Shown here piece by piece: positions 33,968 through 44,898 of a stretch of DNA of 64,000 nucleotides. The notes beneath the pieces are model-generated. The model worked only from the letters and a program-made list of their open reading frames with translations, was not told the origin of the DNA and did no database searches. This stretch comes from Diphasiastrum complanatum. Lineage: Eukaryota > Streptophyta > Lycopodiopsida > Lycopodiales > Lycopodiaceae. The stretch spans positions 47,066,633 through 47,130,632 of the forward strand of contig CM055106.1 of the NCBI GenBank assembly GCA_029204225.1, read 5' to 3'. The position numbers and the translations under genes were made by a program. Position 1 is the stretch's first letter, and each line of letters opens with the position of its first letter.

Positions 33968-34600
33968 AACATTGACAACAATGACCATTGCTCTTTGAGA
34001 TAGTTGGACAATACAAGAGGACATGCGATTACCAAGGCTTTTTTTGCGTTTATTTGAAAGATAGTTTTTAAAATGAGTCACGGGAAAAGCGGAATGCTCA
34101 AGCCTTGGATCCAGTGTTTGGCGTCGGTATATGCCTACCAAATTTGAACTTGCTTTTGAAACATTTATAGAGAGGGATATAAATTCAGTAAGGGCCTCGG
34201 AATATACATCAAAATACTAAAGCTAATTTGCAAGGTATACCGAAAGGCCCCTTGGTATAAAGCACAGTATAAAATAGAATGTAAATGGATCTCACTTTGG
34301 AATTTATTACATATCAGCACATTGAATTCCATTTTCCATCAACATTGGTTGTCATATGCACAAGTGAATAAAGAAATTTATGTGTCACAAACAAATGATG
34401 ACCAGAAATTGTGTACTCACATGTGTCAACTTCTTGTTTGATGTCAACTAGTCAATTAATAAAGTGTAATCGCATCTGTGAGCATTATGATTAATATTAC
34501 AATGAGTTGAAATACATCGTATTGTCGCACTTATTCATTTGGTGGTTCATCGCTATCATTTGTCGCATCATCATGCGACAAGTCTGCCAAAACCAAATGA
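33968..34600. other. No gene seen
   Basis: A/T-rich sequence between the hAT element and the CACTA fragment. No repeat or domain is recognised. Confidence 0.4.
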
Positions 34601-34602
34601 GT

Positions 34603-35393
34603 CTATCTCCAATTTCTACCCAAATATCTCCATATAGTTTCATCATCAATAAGCTGATCTTCGAAAGCTAATGGCGACGGTGACAACGAGTGAGATCCAG
34701 AAGGTATGTCGTGTGTCGATCCATCCGATGATGATGCATCACGCTCAACATCATCATTAGCTTGTAAAGCTTGCACATGATCATCCTCCGAAAATGTGTC
34801 ATCGAATCCGTCATCACGGTCTTGTTCATGAGGTGCATCAGCTGGCAGCGCCATGTACTCCATGGCTCCTCTATCTCAAAAAAATATTTATCTTCGAGGA
34901 GTGACTTGGAAGTTAGTATCGATAGCTATGTTAAAGTTGCTTGGGTATCACTATACACAATATACAATTTTTGCAGTACAATGAAAATCTATTGATTGAC
35001 AACAAAAGAGCATAGACATTTTGAAGACATAGAAGAAATGTACCTACTCAAATTGTTGAGGAAAAATCAATGTATCGTTTTGATATGTCCAAAGCTTGGT
35101 AGAGTCAATGGCAAAATACTCACTCTCATCTTTCCTGACAGTTGCACTGGGACCATTGCAAATAACTTTGAACCATTTGACATTAAATATGAAAAAGCTG
35201 AATTGTCTGAATCCAACTTTGAGGATGTCATCGATTGTCCCACAAAAATCAAGTTGAGAAGAGAGTAAATTGGTTTCTGCCGTGCTTGCTCGACTCTCTT
35301 GGGTAAAATTTGCCATGACTCCACAATCGTACGTGTTTCTAATTTTGTCAATGTGCTCCGTATGAAAGTGTCGTCCATGTGTCCACAGTGCAT
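34603..35393 (-). pseudogene. CACTA-1: DUF4216-type transposon fragment
   Basis: Minus strand. The frame 35316-35044 and its upstream extension carry HTEHIDKIRNTYDCGVMANF, TQESRASTAETNLLSSQLDF and FNVKWFKVICNG, ending ATVRKDESEYFAIDSTKLW. This is the DUF4216 domain found beside the TNP2-type transposase of plant CACTA (En/Spm) elements. A second frame, 34863-34603, is acidic (DDGFDDTFSEDDHV) and ends WRYLGRNWR, a plausible C-terminus. The transposase itself and CACTA termini are not visible. It lies inside the segment inferred to have inverted. Confidence 0.75.
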
Positions 35394-35725
35394 TGTATTT
35401 TTTGTACGGAACGAAATAGAACTAAATGTGTTAAAGATACAACAAACATGTACAAAATTGCACGTACAAATGTTTTAATTAACATGTGAATGATGATCAT
35501 CATAGCTTACATGTAAATCGCACCCCATTGCATATTCTCGTTCTCTCTCTCTTACTTCTCGGTTGTTTGTCGAGGCTTTTTTAATGGCATCATGTAGCCA
35601 ATCAAGTGTCATGTCCTTGGGTAAAAGGGCAATGTCAGGTGGATATGGTTGTCTTCTATGCCCTCTCTTTAAACGAGGGTTACCCTCTTCTTATAGCGAA
35701 ATCCACTTTTTGCATTTCCTGATAT
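35394..35725. other. Sequence between the CACTA fragment and the protease breakpoint
   Basis: No assignable coding sequence. A minus-strand frame reads RGHRRQPYPPDIALLPKDM and WLHDAIKKAS near 35660-35570, possibly more of the CACTA protein. The junction with the protease pseudogene is at 35725/35726. Confidence 0.4.
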
Positions 35726-36462
35726 TAGATAGCGTGAGCGTCTCCGTGGAGTAATCTCCGATGGTAGAGGAGCCGTCACCGTATCCGTAGACGTATTTGC
35801 ACTCCGCACTGGGAGCCGCTGCATTGTATATTGCCGTTCAGGGCTTGGCATGTCGAGCTGCTGCAGGAAAGCGTAGCGTAAGAGGAAGATGTAGAAGGAT
35901 CGAAGATGGGATCGTTGGTTTGATAGCAGGATGTGCATGGCAAGCATTGCACCCAAATCAGGTCGCTGCCTGTGTCGGCGATGGCATTGAAGGTTGTAAT
36001 GGGCGTGCCTATCTGAAATTGCATCAGGTACTCTCCTTGATCCGACGAGACTGGCGTGGTGAAACTGGATAACAACCTAGACGCAGCAGCTGTAGAGTTG
36101 GAGTAGGCACGAGCTTTGTTTGCAATACTTTTGAGACGGCCGTTGCTCCGGCCGATTGCCTGCTGGATTCTTTCATATAAAGTTGCGTTGGAGGCTGAGA
36201 GCTTATCCCTGTGAATCAGCTCCGATCTCACGCCACCCTGCTTCTTGGCTTCGGAAAGCAGGCTGGACCCAGACGCATCCAACTGCTCATTCGCTGCAGT
36301 GCATGTCTGGGTAGCAGCAGAAGAATGGTCCAAGCAGCCGGAAGCCTCAGCTACAAGGAGCAGGGAAGTGCTGATGAGGAAGGCAACTCCCAGCAACAAC
36401 AATAGCAAATGTTGTATCGCGCCACCTCTGCTCATGATTTCGCTCATGAAGCTGGCAGCCAT
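35726..36462 (-). pseudogene. Aspartic-protease pseudogene, 5' piece
   Basis: The minus strand corresponds to residues 1-243 of the intact protease at 58640. The ATG, signal peptide, propeptide and active site ADTGSDLIWVQC are intact. A 7-bp tandem duplication (AGTGCGG/AGTGCAA, near 35800) shifts the frame after CSGSQCG, so the ORF ends at 35776. Homology continues past it to 35726, where the gene is cut between the codons for residues 243 and 244. The continuation lies at 32546-32797 in the opposite orientation. Codons 328-494 are missing from this copy. It belongs to the left arm of the inverted duplication. Confidence 0.93.
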
Positions 36463-36547
36463 GGCAATGTGTTTACAGCTGCGTCACACACACAGACTAT
36501 GGAAAATGAGTGTCAGAGGAGGAGTAAAGCATCAAGTGTTGGTCTGC

Positions 36548-36560
36548 ATATATATATAAA
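36548..36560 (-). promoter_or_regulatory. TATA box of the protease pseudogene
   Basis: The reverse complement reads TTTATATATATATGCAG, 87-99 bp before the ATG, and matches the TATA box of the intact gene at 58542-58554. Confidence 0.6.
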
Positions 36561-38940
36561 TGGAGAAAAGCCCCCAAGCCATCGCGAAGTGGCCTGGTTT
36601 GTCCACAATAATCTTCACGTTTTAAAAGTATGCTTGTGAATACTAACTTAATAACATTAACAACTACGAAGATCCACGAACTAATTGGAATCTGACGTTG
36701 GCTACTACGAACTCTATCTTCGTGGTGCCATCCCAAGTGCTGTCATATATTCCTTTCGGATGTTTGTAAATCTTTTGCCCAGATTTTAGCGTGCATTAAC
36801 CAATCCAATCCAGTCGGAGATTCTTTGATTTGGCTTTCACCTCACCCTTGTTCAACATTCACGGCTATATTTATGAAGGAGTTCGTGATTGCCAGTTACT
36901 TACCATCATATGCCTTTCAGCCATCAAAACTGCAACATTCCACACCATTGGATAATCTAAGTGACAAACAATGTATGTGCATAATGGCTTCATTATATCA
37001 ATAAAAGACTTAATCTTGTATTCATCCCAAGGACTAGTTACAATATCTACTGAATACTTCCCAAACATTCTCTAATTATACAAATTGTTTCCAAAGCTAC
37101 ACATTCTTTAGTTAGGTTCTAAAACAAGAAAGATACATTCATGCTAGCTTATAGATATAAACAAATGTATGTTTTTTTTCCTTACTAGGGACATATAAAG
37201 GTATTACTATCAAATTTGACGGTGGATTTTTCGACTCTTAATAATAAAAGAAGAACATAAAGATGAGTACTCTCAAAACTTTGTAGTTTATCAAATTTAA
37301 CATATCTAAATGAGTAGATGATCTAAATTTTGGGTGGAGCAACAAGTCATAGTGGCTTTTCGATGTACGTGGTAAAGATGATTTTGTTGTAATCCATACC
37401 TCTAATAAACACACGTAAAGGATGTGGCTCAAACTCTAGTGCCAATGCAGATAGGAAAGCCAATAATAAAATAGATTATGGTATGATAACAATGAAAATA
37501 TGCTTATTGGACTACCAACACCAATGAGAACATTAGAGAAAAAGTCATCCAATCACATCATGTTGATAGTGACAACAATAATCTCGCCCTAGTCATTCAA
37601 AGTGAGACCTCTAGTGACAATATAGTGAATATCAATCCTAGTCCTAGTGAATGCATTAGTGCTTAGAAAAAAAAAACACTTTAAATGCATCGTAATTCAT
37701 TTTGATGTTTGACGACAGCCTTGTAGTAAAAAAGAATATTATGATCATTTGATCTTGTGTGAAATCAAAATCCTTACACCTACCAAGCAACCTATGAATC
37801 TGCAAAAATGATAAGCTTTGGGGCTAATCTATGCAATAAGATAATTATAACATTATTTAGTGGGTGTCAAATTTTTTATGTATTAGGCTCACTAATCTTT
37901 ATTGTATATCATCAACAAACCATTGAACAATGGAAGGGTAGGACATTGGTTGATATTATTAAAATAATGTGACTATAAAATATGATAGAACCAAGCAAAT
38001 CACCTAATGTTGCACATTAATCATCCAACTAAAGATTAGAAAAGAAGTAGACAATGTAGACGAGCTATTTTAATATATAGCTCTTGAAAATCTTCATAAT
38101 CATATGAAAACATTGACAAAAAGAAGCTGATTCTCAAGGGCTGAAAATCTCAATTCATCAATTGCGAGTTATATAAGTTAGGGTCTTGAGATGTTAAGGT
38201 GTGCATGTTGAGTTAATATAACTTTGTATTTTATCTTCGAGACACACTCTAAACTTGAGAAGAAACTTGGATTGACTTCACTTCCTTTTGCATGTGATCC
38301 ATATTTTGTAGCATAACTTACCCATTACGATATACCCACCTTATCTCAAGTAGCATCTAATACTTCCATCCAGGGATTTTGCAAATTCGAATTTAGGATT
38401 TTGCTAATGCTTTTCTGCTATGATGTAAATCCGATTGAAGCAAGGCTGTAAAAGCAGTGACACATCCATTGGCAACTTGTGATTACTGAACTAGGTCTAT
38501 GCCATATATGCCTGCGACTTTACATCCATTTGTACAAGTGATTCGCTAGAGCTCAATGATTGTGGTTTTAGGGCTCGGCAGCCTGCAATTCGGGGTTTCG
38601 ATTTAGTGTCACAACATATGGTGATGGTATTCAGCAGCTTCAATTTTGGCTTGAGAACTGAATATAGTAACAGTTCCTCAATTGTAGCACAAAAATGTGT
38701 GTGTGAGAGAGAGAATGTAGGAAATGATAGACAAAATGCGATTTCTCTATTCTCATTGATCCACATTTGCCCTAAAACGTATTTGAAGGGCACTTGAAAT
38801 GTAGTTGAAGTGGGTTGAAATTTTGACATGTGCTTTTAGAAATTTCTAGAGAGAGAGCATGTGTCTATAGAAATTTCTAATTTTTAGAGAGATGATGCAT
38901 AAAACTGCAAGAGAGAAAGAGAGGGACACAGTTGGGATTG
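36561..38940. other. Duplicated upstream region, no gene
   Basis: Counterpart of 55430-58540. No coding domain is seen: similar short frames in both arms (37432-37238 and 56933-57127; 38829-38497 and 55541-55863) are conserved only because the arms are recent copies. Confidence 0.6.
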
Positions 38941-38961
38941 AGAGAGAGAGAGAGAGAGAGA
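38941..38961. repeat. Short (GA)n, counterpart of the 107-bp tract at 55322
   Basis: A GA run of about 21 bp, 10 bp from the copia LTR edge. The same position in the right arm has expanded about five-fold. Confidence 0.9.
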
Positions 38962-38970
38962 GTGCAACAG

Positions 38971-39647
38971 AGTGTTGGAAAAAGAGGGAGAGGTGAACGG
39001 AGTCAGTCCGACAAGTTGAATACTGTAAGTGACCTATCGAGCACAGCGAAATAAGCCTCCTTTCCTAATGCATGACTATGCCTATCAATATTGAACAAAG
39101 CATAATGACAGAAGTCATGTTCAATCTTATAGCAACCAATTTTGAAATCGTTAGCACTATAGTGATTTCATAGCCAAACAATGAAGTATTGAATTTCAAA
39201 CAAAACAATTAGAGATTTATCAGTTACAAATAATCAAAGATATGCCTACATTCTGACATGATACTAAATGCAATAAAAAAGGATAGATTGATTCAGTAAG
39301 TAGCATGTACAAATCAGATCATGAGAGCACAAGACAATTGTGGATGAAACTGCATACTCTAAGCTATCTTTGAGTAACTAAAAACTTTGTCTGATGCACT
39401 TCCGTTGATAAGCATTAAGCACAAATTCAGTACTCTAATCAATTAGAGTGGAGCAATAATTGTCTTCCATCGACCTGGCCGACGTCTTAGAATTTCGTCG
39501 TCGTCGTCGAAAAGTCAGATCATGTCTAATATGTCGGAGCTACCTATAGAGCGACTCCTAAGTATTTTTGTAAACTGTGTAGAAACACAAAGAGAACTAC
39601 AAAACTGGATAATACAATGGATGAATATTAAAGATCGATTATTCGGT
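38971..39647 (-). mobile_element. copia-A 3' LTR (partly deleted)
   Basis: On the plus strand it begins TGTTGGAAAAAGAGGGAGAGG. It matches the copia-B 3' LTR but lacks about 230 bp including the TATA box region (equivalent of 54610-54830) and its outer start. GTCGTCGTCGTCG lies near 39494. Confidence 0.88.
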
Positions 39648-39659
39648 TGTCGGACCATA

Positions 39660-39932
39660 TTGTTTTAGACTAACATCTTAAAGTTCGTTTCTCAACCATA
39701 TTGCTTACTTTGTAGCTTGAGAGGCTGCGATATACTCTGATTCAGTAGAACATAGAGCAATCAAAGTTTGCTTGTGACTGTTCCATGAAATAGGACCATT
39801 GTTGAGGAAGAATATAAATCCACAAGTGGATTTATGAGTGTCTACATCCCTTTCCCAACTTGCATCTAAATAACCAATGAGAATATTGAGTTTGTCATTG
39901 TCGACTGCTCCATAACAAATGCAAAAGTCCAC
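39660..39932 (-). pseudogene. copia-A RNase H
   Basis: The minus frame reads ILIGYLDASWERDVDTHKS (catalytic Asp), CGFIFFLNNGPISWNSHKQ and IALCSTESEYIAASQA (catalytic Glu), the standard plant copia RNase H. The C-terminal third is missing: the sequence passes into the LTR soon after IWLRNEL. Confidence 0.88.
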
Positions 39933-40089
39933 AGTAGCTCAAAAATATCTCAAAACTCTGATAAGAGTCATCCAATGTGTAATACTAGTATTAGTCATGA
40001 ATTGACACAAGGAACTGATTGCTAAAGCTATGTCTGTTCTGGTACAGATCATAGAGTACATAAGAGATCCTATTATCGAATGATAAGGA

Positions 40090-40990
40090 TGCTCATGCAT
40101 CTAGTCCTTCTCTTCGATTGTTCGAGGACATTGGTCCTTTGACATCTTGAGTCCTAGGTCCATTGGTGAGAGAGCTAATTTGCAATTTATCAGATGTTTT
40201 AACCTTCGGGTTGCAACATGTAGATGTCTCCTTCAATGTTATAACTTTCGGGTTACAGCATGTAGATGTCTTCTTTGATAACTCCATTAAATTATGTTGT
40301 CTATACATCCATTTGATGTATTTCCAAATCTGCAGTAGTAGCATAGGACAATAGAAGTCTGATTGAAGAATGTTGAGCTACTGGACTAAAAGTCTCAGTG
40401 TAGTCAACATTGTGTACTTGAGAAAATTCTCTGGTGACAAGTCAAGCCTTTCTTCAATCAATACTTCCATCTGTCTTGTATTTGATTTTGACTCTTTATC
40501 CATAGCTTCTTTTCGAAGATCGAAATCGGGCTGACTGAGTGCCTCTTCAGTAGTAGTCACCTCTTGAACAAGATAAGTTGCAGACTCGTCGATATACCTT
40601 ATAGGTGGTCTGCTGCCTCTTGTCGGTGTTCAGGGTAATGAGCCAAGTTGATGATTTTCATCATGCTGTAGTCGCTGAACTGCAACATCATCTTCTTCGG
40701 ATTTGCTACTGATAAGCTATTCGTCTGGAGTAGATGAGCTAGGACCTTCAATAGGAATAGTCGACTTTGGAACAAAAGAGTCCGATAGTTCGACTCTATG
40801 AGCTTTTCCATTACCTTTGAGGTCAATAAACTAATCTTGGATATAGATGACACCCCCCGACTAGTGCATATCTTCGATTTGATACGATCATTCAGCTTAT
40901 AAGCTTTATCTAAAGTAGTGTAGTTGATGAAAATAGACTTGATACTCTGGAAGTCGAGCTTCTTCTTGAGATCTTGTGGTATTTGCACAT
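40090..40990 (-). pseudogene. copia-A integrase C-terminus to RT remnants
   Basis: Broken minus frames. 40988-40600 starts MQIPQDLKKKLDFQSIKSIF and matches the integrase-RT linker of copia-B. 40560-40378 and about 40344-40093 contain DLEIHQMDV and FNGVIKEDIYML, RT pieces. A ~50-bp tandem duplication (TTTAACCTTCGGGTTGCAAC / ATAACTTTCGGGTTACAGC) lies at about 40195-40295. The segment with the YVDD catalytic box is absent. Confidence 0.75.
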
Positions 40991-41180
40991 AAGCAATACA
41001 TCCAAAAATCTCCTAATTTCGATAATGATGATTTGGAGCCTGTCCAAACTTCATATGGCGCTTTTTCTTAGAGACCTTTAGTAGGACATCTGTTCTGAAT
41101 ATAGTTGCAGTGGAAACAACTTCAGCCCATAAGGACTTTGGAAGTGTCGCATGAGAAAGCATGCACTTGGCCGATTCGAC

Positions 41181-41510
41181 CTAGGTTTTGTTCATTCTCT
41201 CAGCAAGTCCATTCGATTGAGGCGAATAGGAGGTAATGTATTGTTGCTCAATGTCACTGCTAAGGCAACACTCCTTGAATTCGGTAGAGATGTAGTCTCC
41301 CCCGTTGTTGGACCTCAGTGCTTTAATTCTTTTACTAGTTCGATTTTCTACATACTCTTTGAATTGTCGAAAGATTTCGAAAGCCTCTGATTTTTGCCTA
41401 ATGAAATAAATAGCTGATCTTCTCAAATATTCATCAATGAAGGTCAAAAAATACTTTGCATCAAGCAATGATAGAGTTTGCATTGGACCACATATATCTG
41501 AATGAACAAT
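41181..41510 (-). pseudogene. copia-A integrase core
   Basis: The minus frame reads MQTLSLLDAKYFLTFIDEYL, KRIKALRSNNGGDYISTEF (second Asp region) and QQYITSYSPQSNGLAERMNKT (catalytic Glu). The first Asp (SDIC motif) lies just upstream of a stop. This is the rve domain of Ty1/copia integrase. Confidence 0.88.
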
Positions 41511-42031
41511 GTCTAGAACATATAAGTATTCATGCCTCTTGTCGAGAGCAAGGCTCGTATTTGTCCTATCGATAATTCAACATCGATCAGACTTAAACTC
41601 CACCTTATACCTAGATCAGTGATTCTACTTACTGATAACATATTTGTAGAGATCTTAGGTACATACAAAACAGTTGATAGTAGTTTGAATTGATCATGTT
41701 GGAACATCAATCTTACATTACCCTCACCTTCGATAGTGTGAGTGCTATCATCGCCAAGATGAACGTATTTCTTTGTACTGTAAGGTGTATAGGAGTGAAA
41801 ATGCTCATGATGAGTGGTCATATGTCGAGTAGCTCTAGAATCTAAAAACCAAGAATTATCCAATAGTGTCTTTTGGTCTTTGACCATAAACGCCCCTTCA
41901 TCCGTGTCGAGGTTGGGAGACGCTATGACTACATTCGCCTGTTGATTAGGTTGCTTTCTGGCATTCTTTGCTTTTAATACCTGGCAATCCTGGATCTCAT
42001 GATTAATGCGCTTGCAATACTTATAGAACAT
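41511..42031 (-). pseudogene. copia-A knuckle and protease
   Basis: The minus frame, 172 codons, has FCKYCKRINHEIQDC-type knuckle spacing (here FYKYCKRINHEIQDC, first Cys read as Tyr) and the copia protease WFLDSRATRHMTTHHEHF, where the DSG active-site Gly reads Arg, then YVHLGDDSTHTIEGEG and LSTVLYVPKISTNMLSVSR. The protease is therefore inactive in this copy. Confidence 0.85.
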
Positions 42032-42161
42032 CTTCTTCTTTGATTTTGAATTTGATAATTGTTCTTGACTTTGCGTCGGTTTCTTATGATTCTATGAAAA
42101 GTATCTAATCATATCAATTTGATATGGTGGAAGATATTAAGTAGTAGAGCTCTGATATAAT

Positions 42162-42177
42162 AGTTGCTCTGATACTA
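42162..42177 (-). promoter_or_regulatory. copia-A primer-binding site
   Basis: The reverse complement TAGTATCAGAGCAACT is the tRNA-iMet PBS with its first base changed, directly next to the LTR edge at 42178. Confidence 0.8.
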
Positions 42178-42530
42178 TGTTGGAAAAAGAGGGAGAGGTG
42201 ATGGATTCGGTCCGACAAGTCGAAGACTGTAAGTGACTAATGGAGCGCAGCGGAATAAGCCTCCTTTCCTAATGCATGACTAAGCCTGTCAATATTCAAC
42301 AAAGCATAATGACAGAAGTCATGTTCAATCTTATAGCAACCAACTTTGTAATCATTAGCACTATAGTGATTTTGTAGCCAAACAATGAAGTATTGAACTA
42401 TTAGACAAAACAATAAGAGATTTATCAGTTACAAATAATCACATATCAGATGCATACATTTTGACATGATGAACGCAATAAAAATAAATAAATTGTTTCC
42501 ATAAGTAAATAGTATCATGTACAAATCACA
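42178..42530 (-). mobile_element. copia-A 5' LTR (truncated)
   Basis: Plus-strand start TGTTGGAAAAAGAGGGAGAGG, as in the 3' LTR. Homology to the 3' LTR ends near ATCATGTACAAATCAC (about 42528), so the outer half is missing. Confidence 0.85.
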
Positions 42531-43267
42531 ATAACATGATTCTGATGTGGCCGTCCGACGTATTTTTAGAAATTTTATAGTCCGTCGCAATTCGATGCGT
42601 CGGAATTGACGTCCAGGCAAAAAATCCCAAACTGGAAGTCTGGTGATCGAGAAATTGTGGTGGCAAGCAAATCTTGAAGCAAACGGATTCTTTTTCTTTT
42701 TTGAAGTATAAATCATACAAGCAATCGACTCAAAAGTGCATAAACTATGATGATGTCAGTGGGAGTTTACCAACTGACTACAACAAATCAGAAAAGTGAA
42801 TTTTTAAAGTGCACGTCGGAATCCGACATCTTGACGTGGATATGTCGTGGCATTTCAACAAAAAAAAAAATTATATGTCATCCGACATGGACGTCGGACG
42901 TCGGATTCCAACATCCACGTCAGCAATCTAAAAGCCTGTCCACGGCGTCGGGCATCTGGCATCTGGGCCTGAACCGACACGGATGTCGGATTTCAAGACG
43001 TTGGAATCTGATATCTGTTTCATTTCTCCGAATTCGCACGATCCAGCGCCTTCTTTCTCACTTTGTTTTGTGTAGGTTGGAGTGATTGAAGGCGTCTTTG
43101 GAGCGATTATTGCGATTATTGAGATTCTTGAAGATCAGTTCATGCTTTTAATGCTTTGAGGTTGGTGCTTGAAGATATTGAAAGCTTTTAAAGTTTTTGT
43201 TTTGCTTTTGAAGTTTGTTTTGTTTGATTTTGTGAAAGAAAGTGAAGAGAGGAAAGATAAGTTTTTG
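42531..43267. other. No gene; GACGTCGGA-rich segment
   Basis: Around 42808-43012 ACGTCGGA/TCCGAC words recur many times (for example GGACGTCGGACGTCGGATTCC). There is no coding domain. The GACGTC words resemble those in the copia LTRs (CAAAGACGTCGGCC) but no alignable LTR is seen. Confidence 0.4.
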
Positions 43268-43375
43268 GATAGATAGTGTTAAGTGTTAGGTGTTTGAATA
43301 ATAGTGTTAAGTGTTAAGTGTTTGAATAGATATTGTTAAGTGTTAAGTTTTAAGTGTTTGAATAGATAGTGTTTG
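43268..43375. repeat. Short minisatellite, about 30-bp unit
   Basis: About four copies of GATAGTGTTAAGTGTTAAGTGTTTGAATA-like units (e.g. TAGTGTTAAGTGTTAAG) in tandem with small indels. Confidence 0.8.
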
Positions 43376-43399
43376 ATGGTAAATGAATCTTATATTTGT

Positions 43400-43406
<7 letters not shown>

Positions 43407-43478
<72 letters not shown>
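43407..43478. repeat. (GA)n microsatellite, about 72 bp
   Basis: GA run followed by a short GT run (GTGTGTGTGTG). Confidence 0.98.
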
Positions 43479-43481
<3 letters not shown>

Positions 43482-43539
43482 TGTGTGTGTGTACGTGTAT
43501 GTGTTTTTGATCTTTGCATTGATTTAGAATGGTTTTGGA

Positions 43540-44160
43540 TATGTTGTTGGATCAGCGATGGAGGAATCCTTCTGTTTGTATGATTTGAAGGACTTCCATC
43601 GAATCAAGAAATCTAAAACCAGTCTTGATGCATCTTGGGAATGCTCCTTATTGCAAGTATAATGTTCTGTCAACCGCATGGTAGCTAGTCTTCATTCATG
43701 TCTGTCAAATCATTCTTCTAGGCAGAACTGCGGCTTGATCATGCTTCTTTCATAGTAGAAACCCACGGAAGTGAAGACCTCATGTCTGTGGTCCGCGCTA
43801 TCCTCTCACTTCTCTTGAATATTCTGAGAGTATCATTCATGATCATGATTGCAACGGTCTCTCTCTCTTATGCATGGAAGCGATGGAGATCCTCATGCAT
43901 CATGCTTTCTTTTTTGACTTAGTAAGGAACAATCACCATCCTTCAATGCTTTGGAGGCCAGTGCTCAGTCCCGCTGAATGATATGACAAGAACTTCAAGG
44001 TGATTGGTAGATAACTGACTCTCAGTTTGCTGCACCTAGGGAAGTGCTCAGGTACATGTTTAGATCGTTTGGCTTTTGTTTGGCAATACGATTCAGAGAT
44101 TGCAATTTTGTCATGAAAGGTAACTTTGATCGTGCTCCCTCTATCTGGCAGCGATGGTTC
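43540..44160 (+). repeat. Dispersed repeat, copy 2
   Basis: A contiguous version of the two blocks found at 24588-24748 and 25218-25630, same orientation. It runs directly into gypsy-3 Gag at 44161. Either it is the 5' part of that element or gypsy-3 is truncated into it. Confidence 0.88.
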
Positions 44161-44898
44161 AGTTTGCACTCAAAACCATATAGCCAATGAGTGTATGGTA
44201 TTAAAGCAAAACCTTAGATTGACACAGAGATTTTGCCATCTGTGCAACACATCATCACATGAAATAACATTTTGTCCATTTAACCATCGGATCATACAGC
44301 AGAAGAGGAATCCCTATCATTAAGGGGCATCCAATGCGGCACTGAGGTATGGGGCATTGAGGTATGGTGCACCGAACAATCAGCAGCACATGGCCTTACC
44401 TGCACCACCAGGGCTAGCTAACAACCAAGTGGCTCATGTGAATTTAGCAGCGGCGGAACATGAAGCACCAGCATCATCTCAACCTGAGCAATAGTAGTGG
44501 TACGGGCCGAAAGAGATATTTGTAGATCTAGCCATTAACGAATAAAGTGAAGAAGGAAGACAGTATCACAAGATACGCCACAAGGTGCAGAAAGCGCAAG
44601 CGGAGGAAAAAGGCACAAGCAAGAGATGCACCTGTAGAATCTCTTGCTATTGAAGAACCAGTACTGCAAACGGGCTCGTCCTTGTGAACAAATCAGAACA
44701 ATCGGTTGCATCATCATGAACCACCTTTCCACATGGTGGAGCCTGAGGATTCGCATATTGAAATACTCACAAGTTTGCTTGCAAGCCGTGTTAACTTATC
44801 CCTTGGAGAGTTACTGCGGATTGTACCGCAAGCCAAGAGCCTCCTGGCTGAATGGCCCAAAGCGGAAGCGAAACTAGTAATACAAGAGCCCTTGTACT
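44161..44898 (+). pseudogene. gypsy-3 Gag C-terminal part
   Basis: The frame 44126-44323 gives CHLCNTSSHEITFC, a complete CX2CX4HX4C knuckle (44240-44280). A Pro/Ala-rich linker with several stops follows (about 44340-44520), then frames 44644-44877 and 44706-45077. Codons upstream of about 44160 belong to the dispersed repeat, so the Gag N-terminus is missing. Confidence 0.75.

Larger units (their letters stand above)
35726..39300 (-). repeat. Inverted duplication, left arm
   Basis: Read in reverse, it matches 54990-59369: protease 5' half, TATA promoter, upstream region and about 330 bp of copia LTR. By eye identity is very high in the protease and promoter. The arms differ mainly by a microsatellite expansion (21 against about 107 bp) and a ~720-bp insertion/duplication in the right arm. 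Confidence 0.92.
38971..42530 (-). mobile_element. copia-A: degenerate Ty1/copia element
   Basis: Minus-strand order: 5' LTR (42530-42178), PBS (42177-42162), knuckle and protease (42031-41513), integrase (41510-41181), RT remnants (about 40990-40090), RNase H (39932-39660) and 3' LTR (39647-38971). PR-IN-RT-RH order is diagnostic of Ty1/copia. The RT core around the YVDD box is deleted, many stops are present, and the element's 3' coding end is deleted into the LTR. It is close to copia-B at 50225-55313 but more diverged internally than the shared LTR flank. Confidence 0.92.

Noticed and set aside
35797-36559. Plus-strand frames opposite the protease pseudogene
   Set aside because: Antisense shadows of the protease coding strand. 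Equivalent shadows occur at 58406-59914 on the minus strand.
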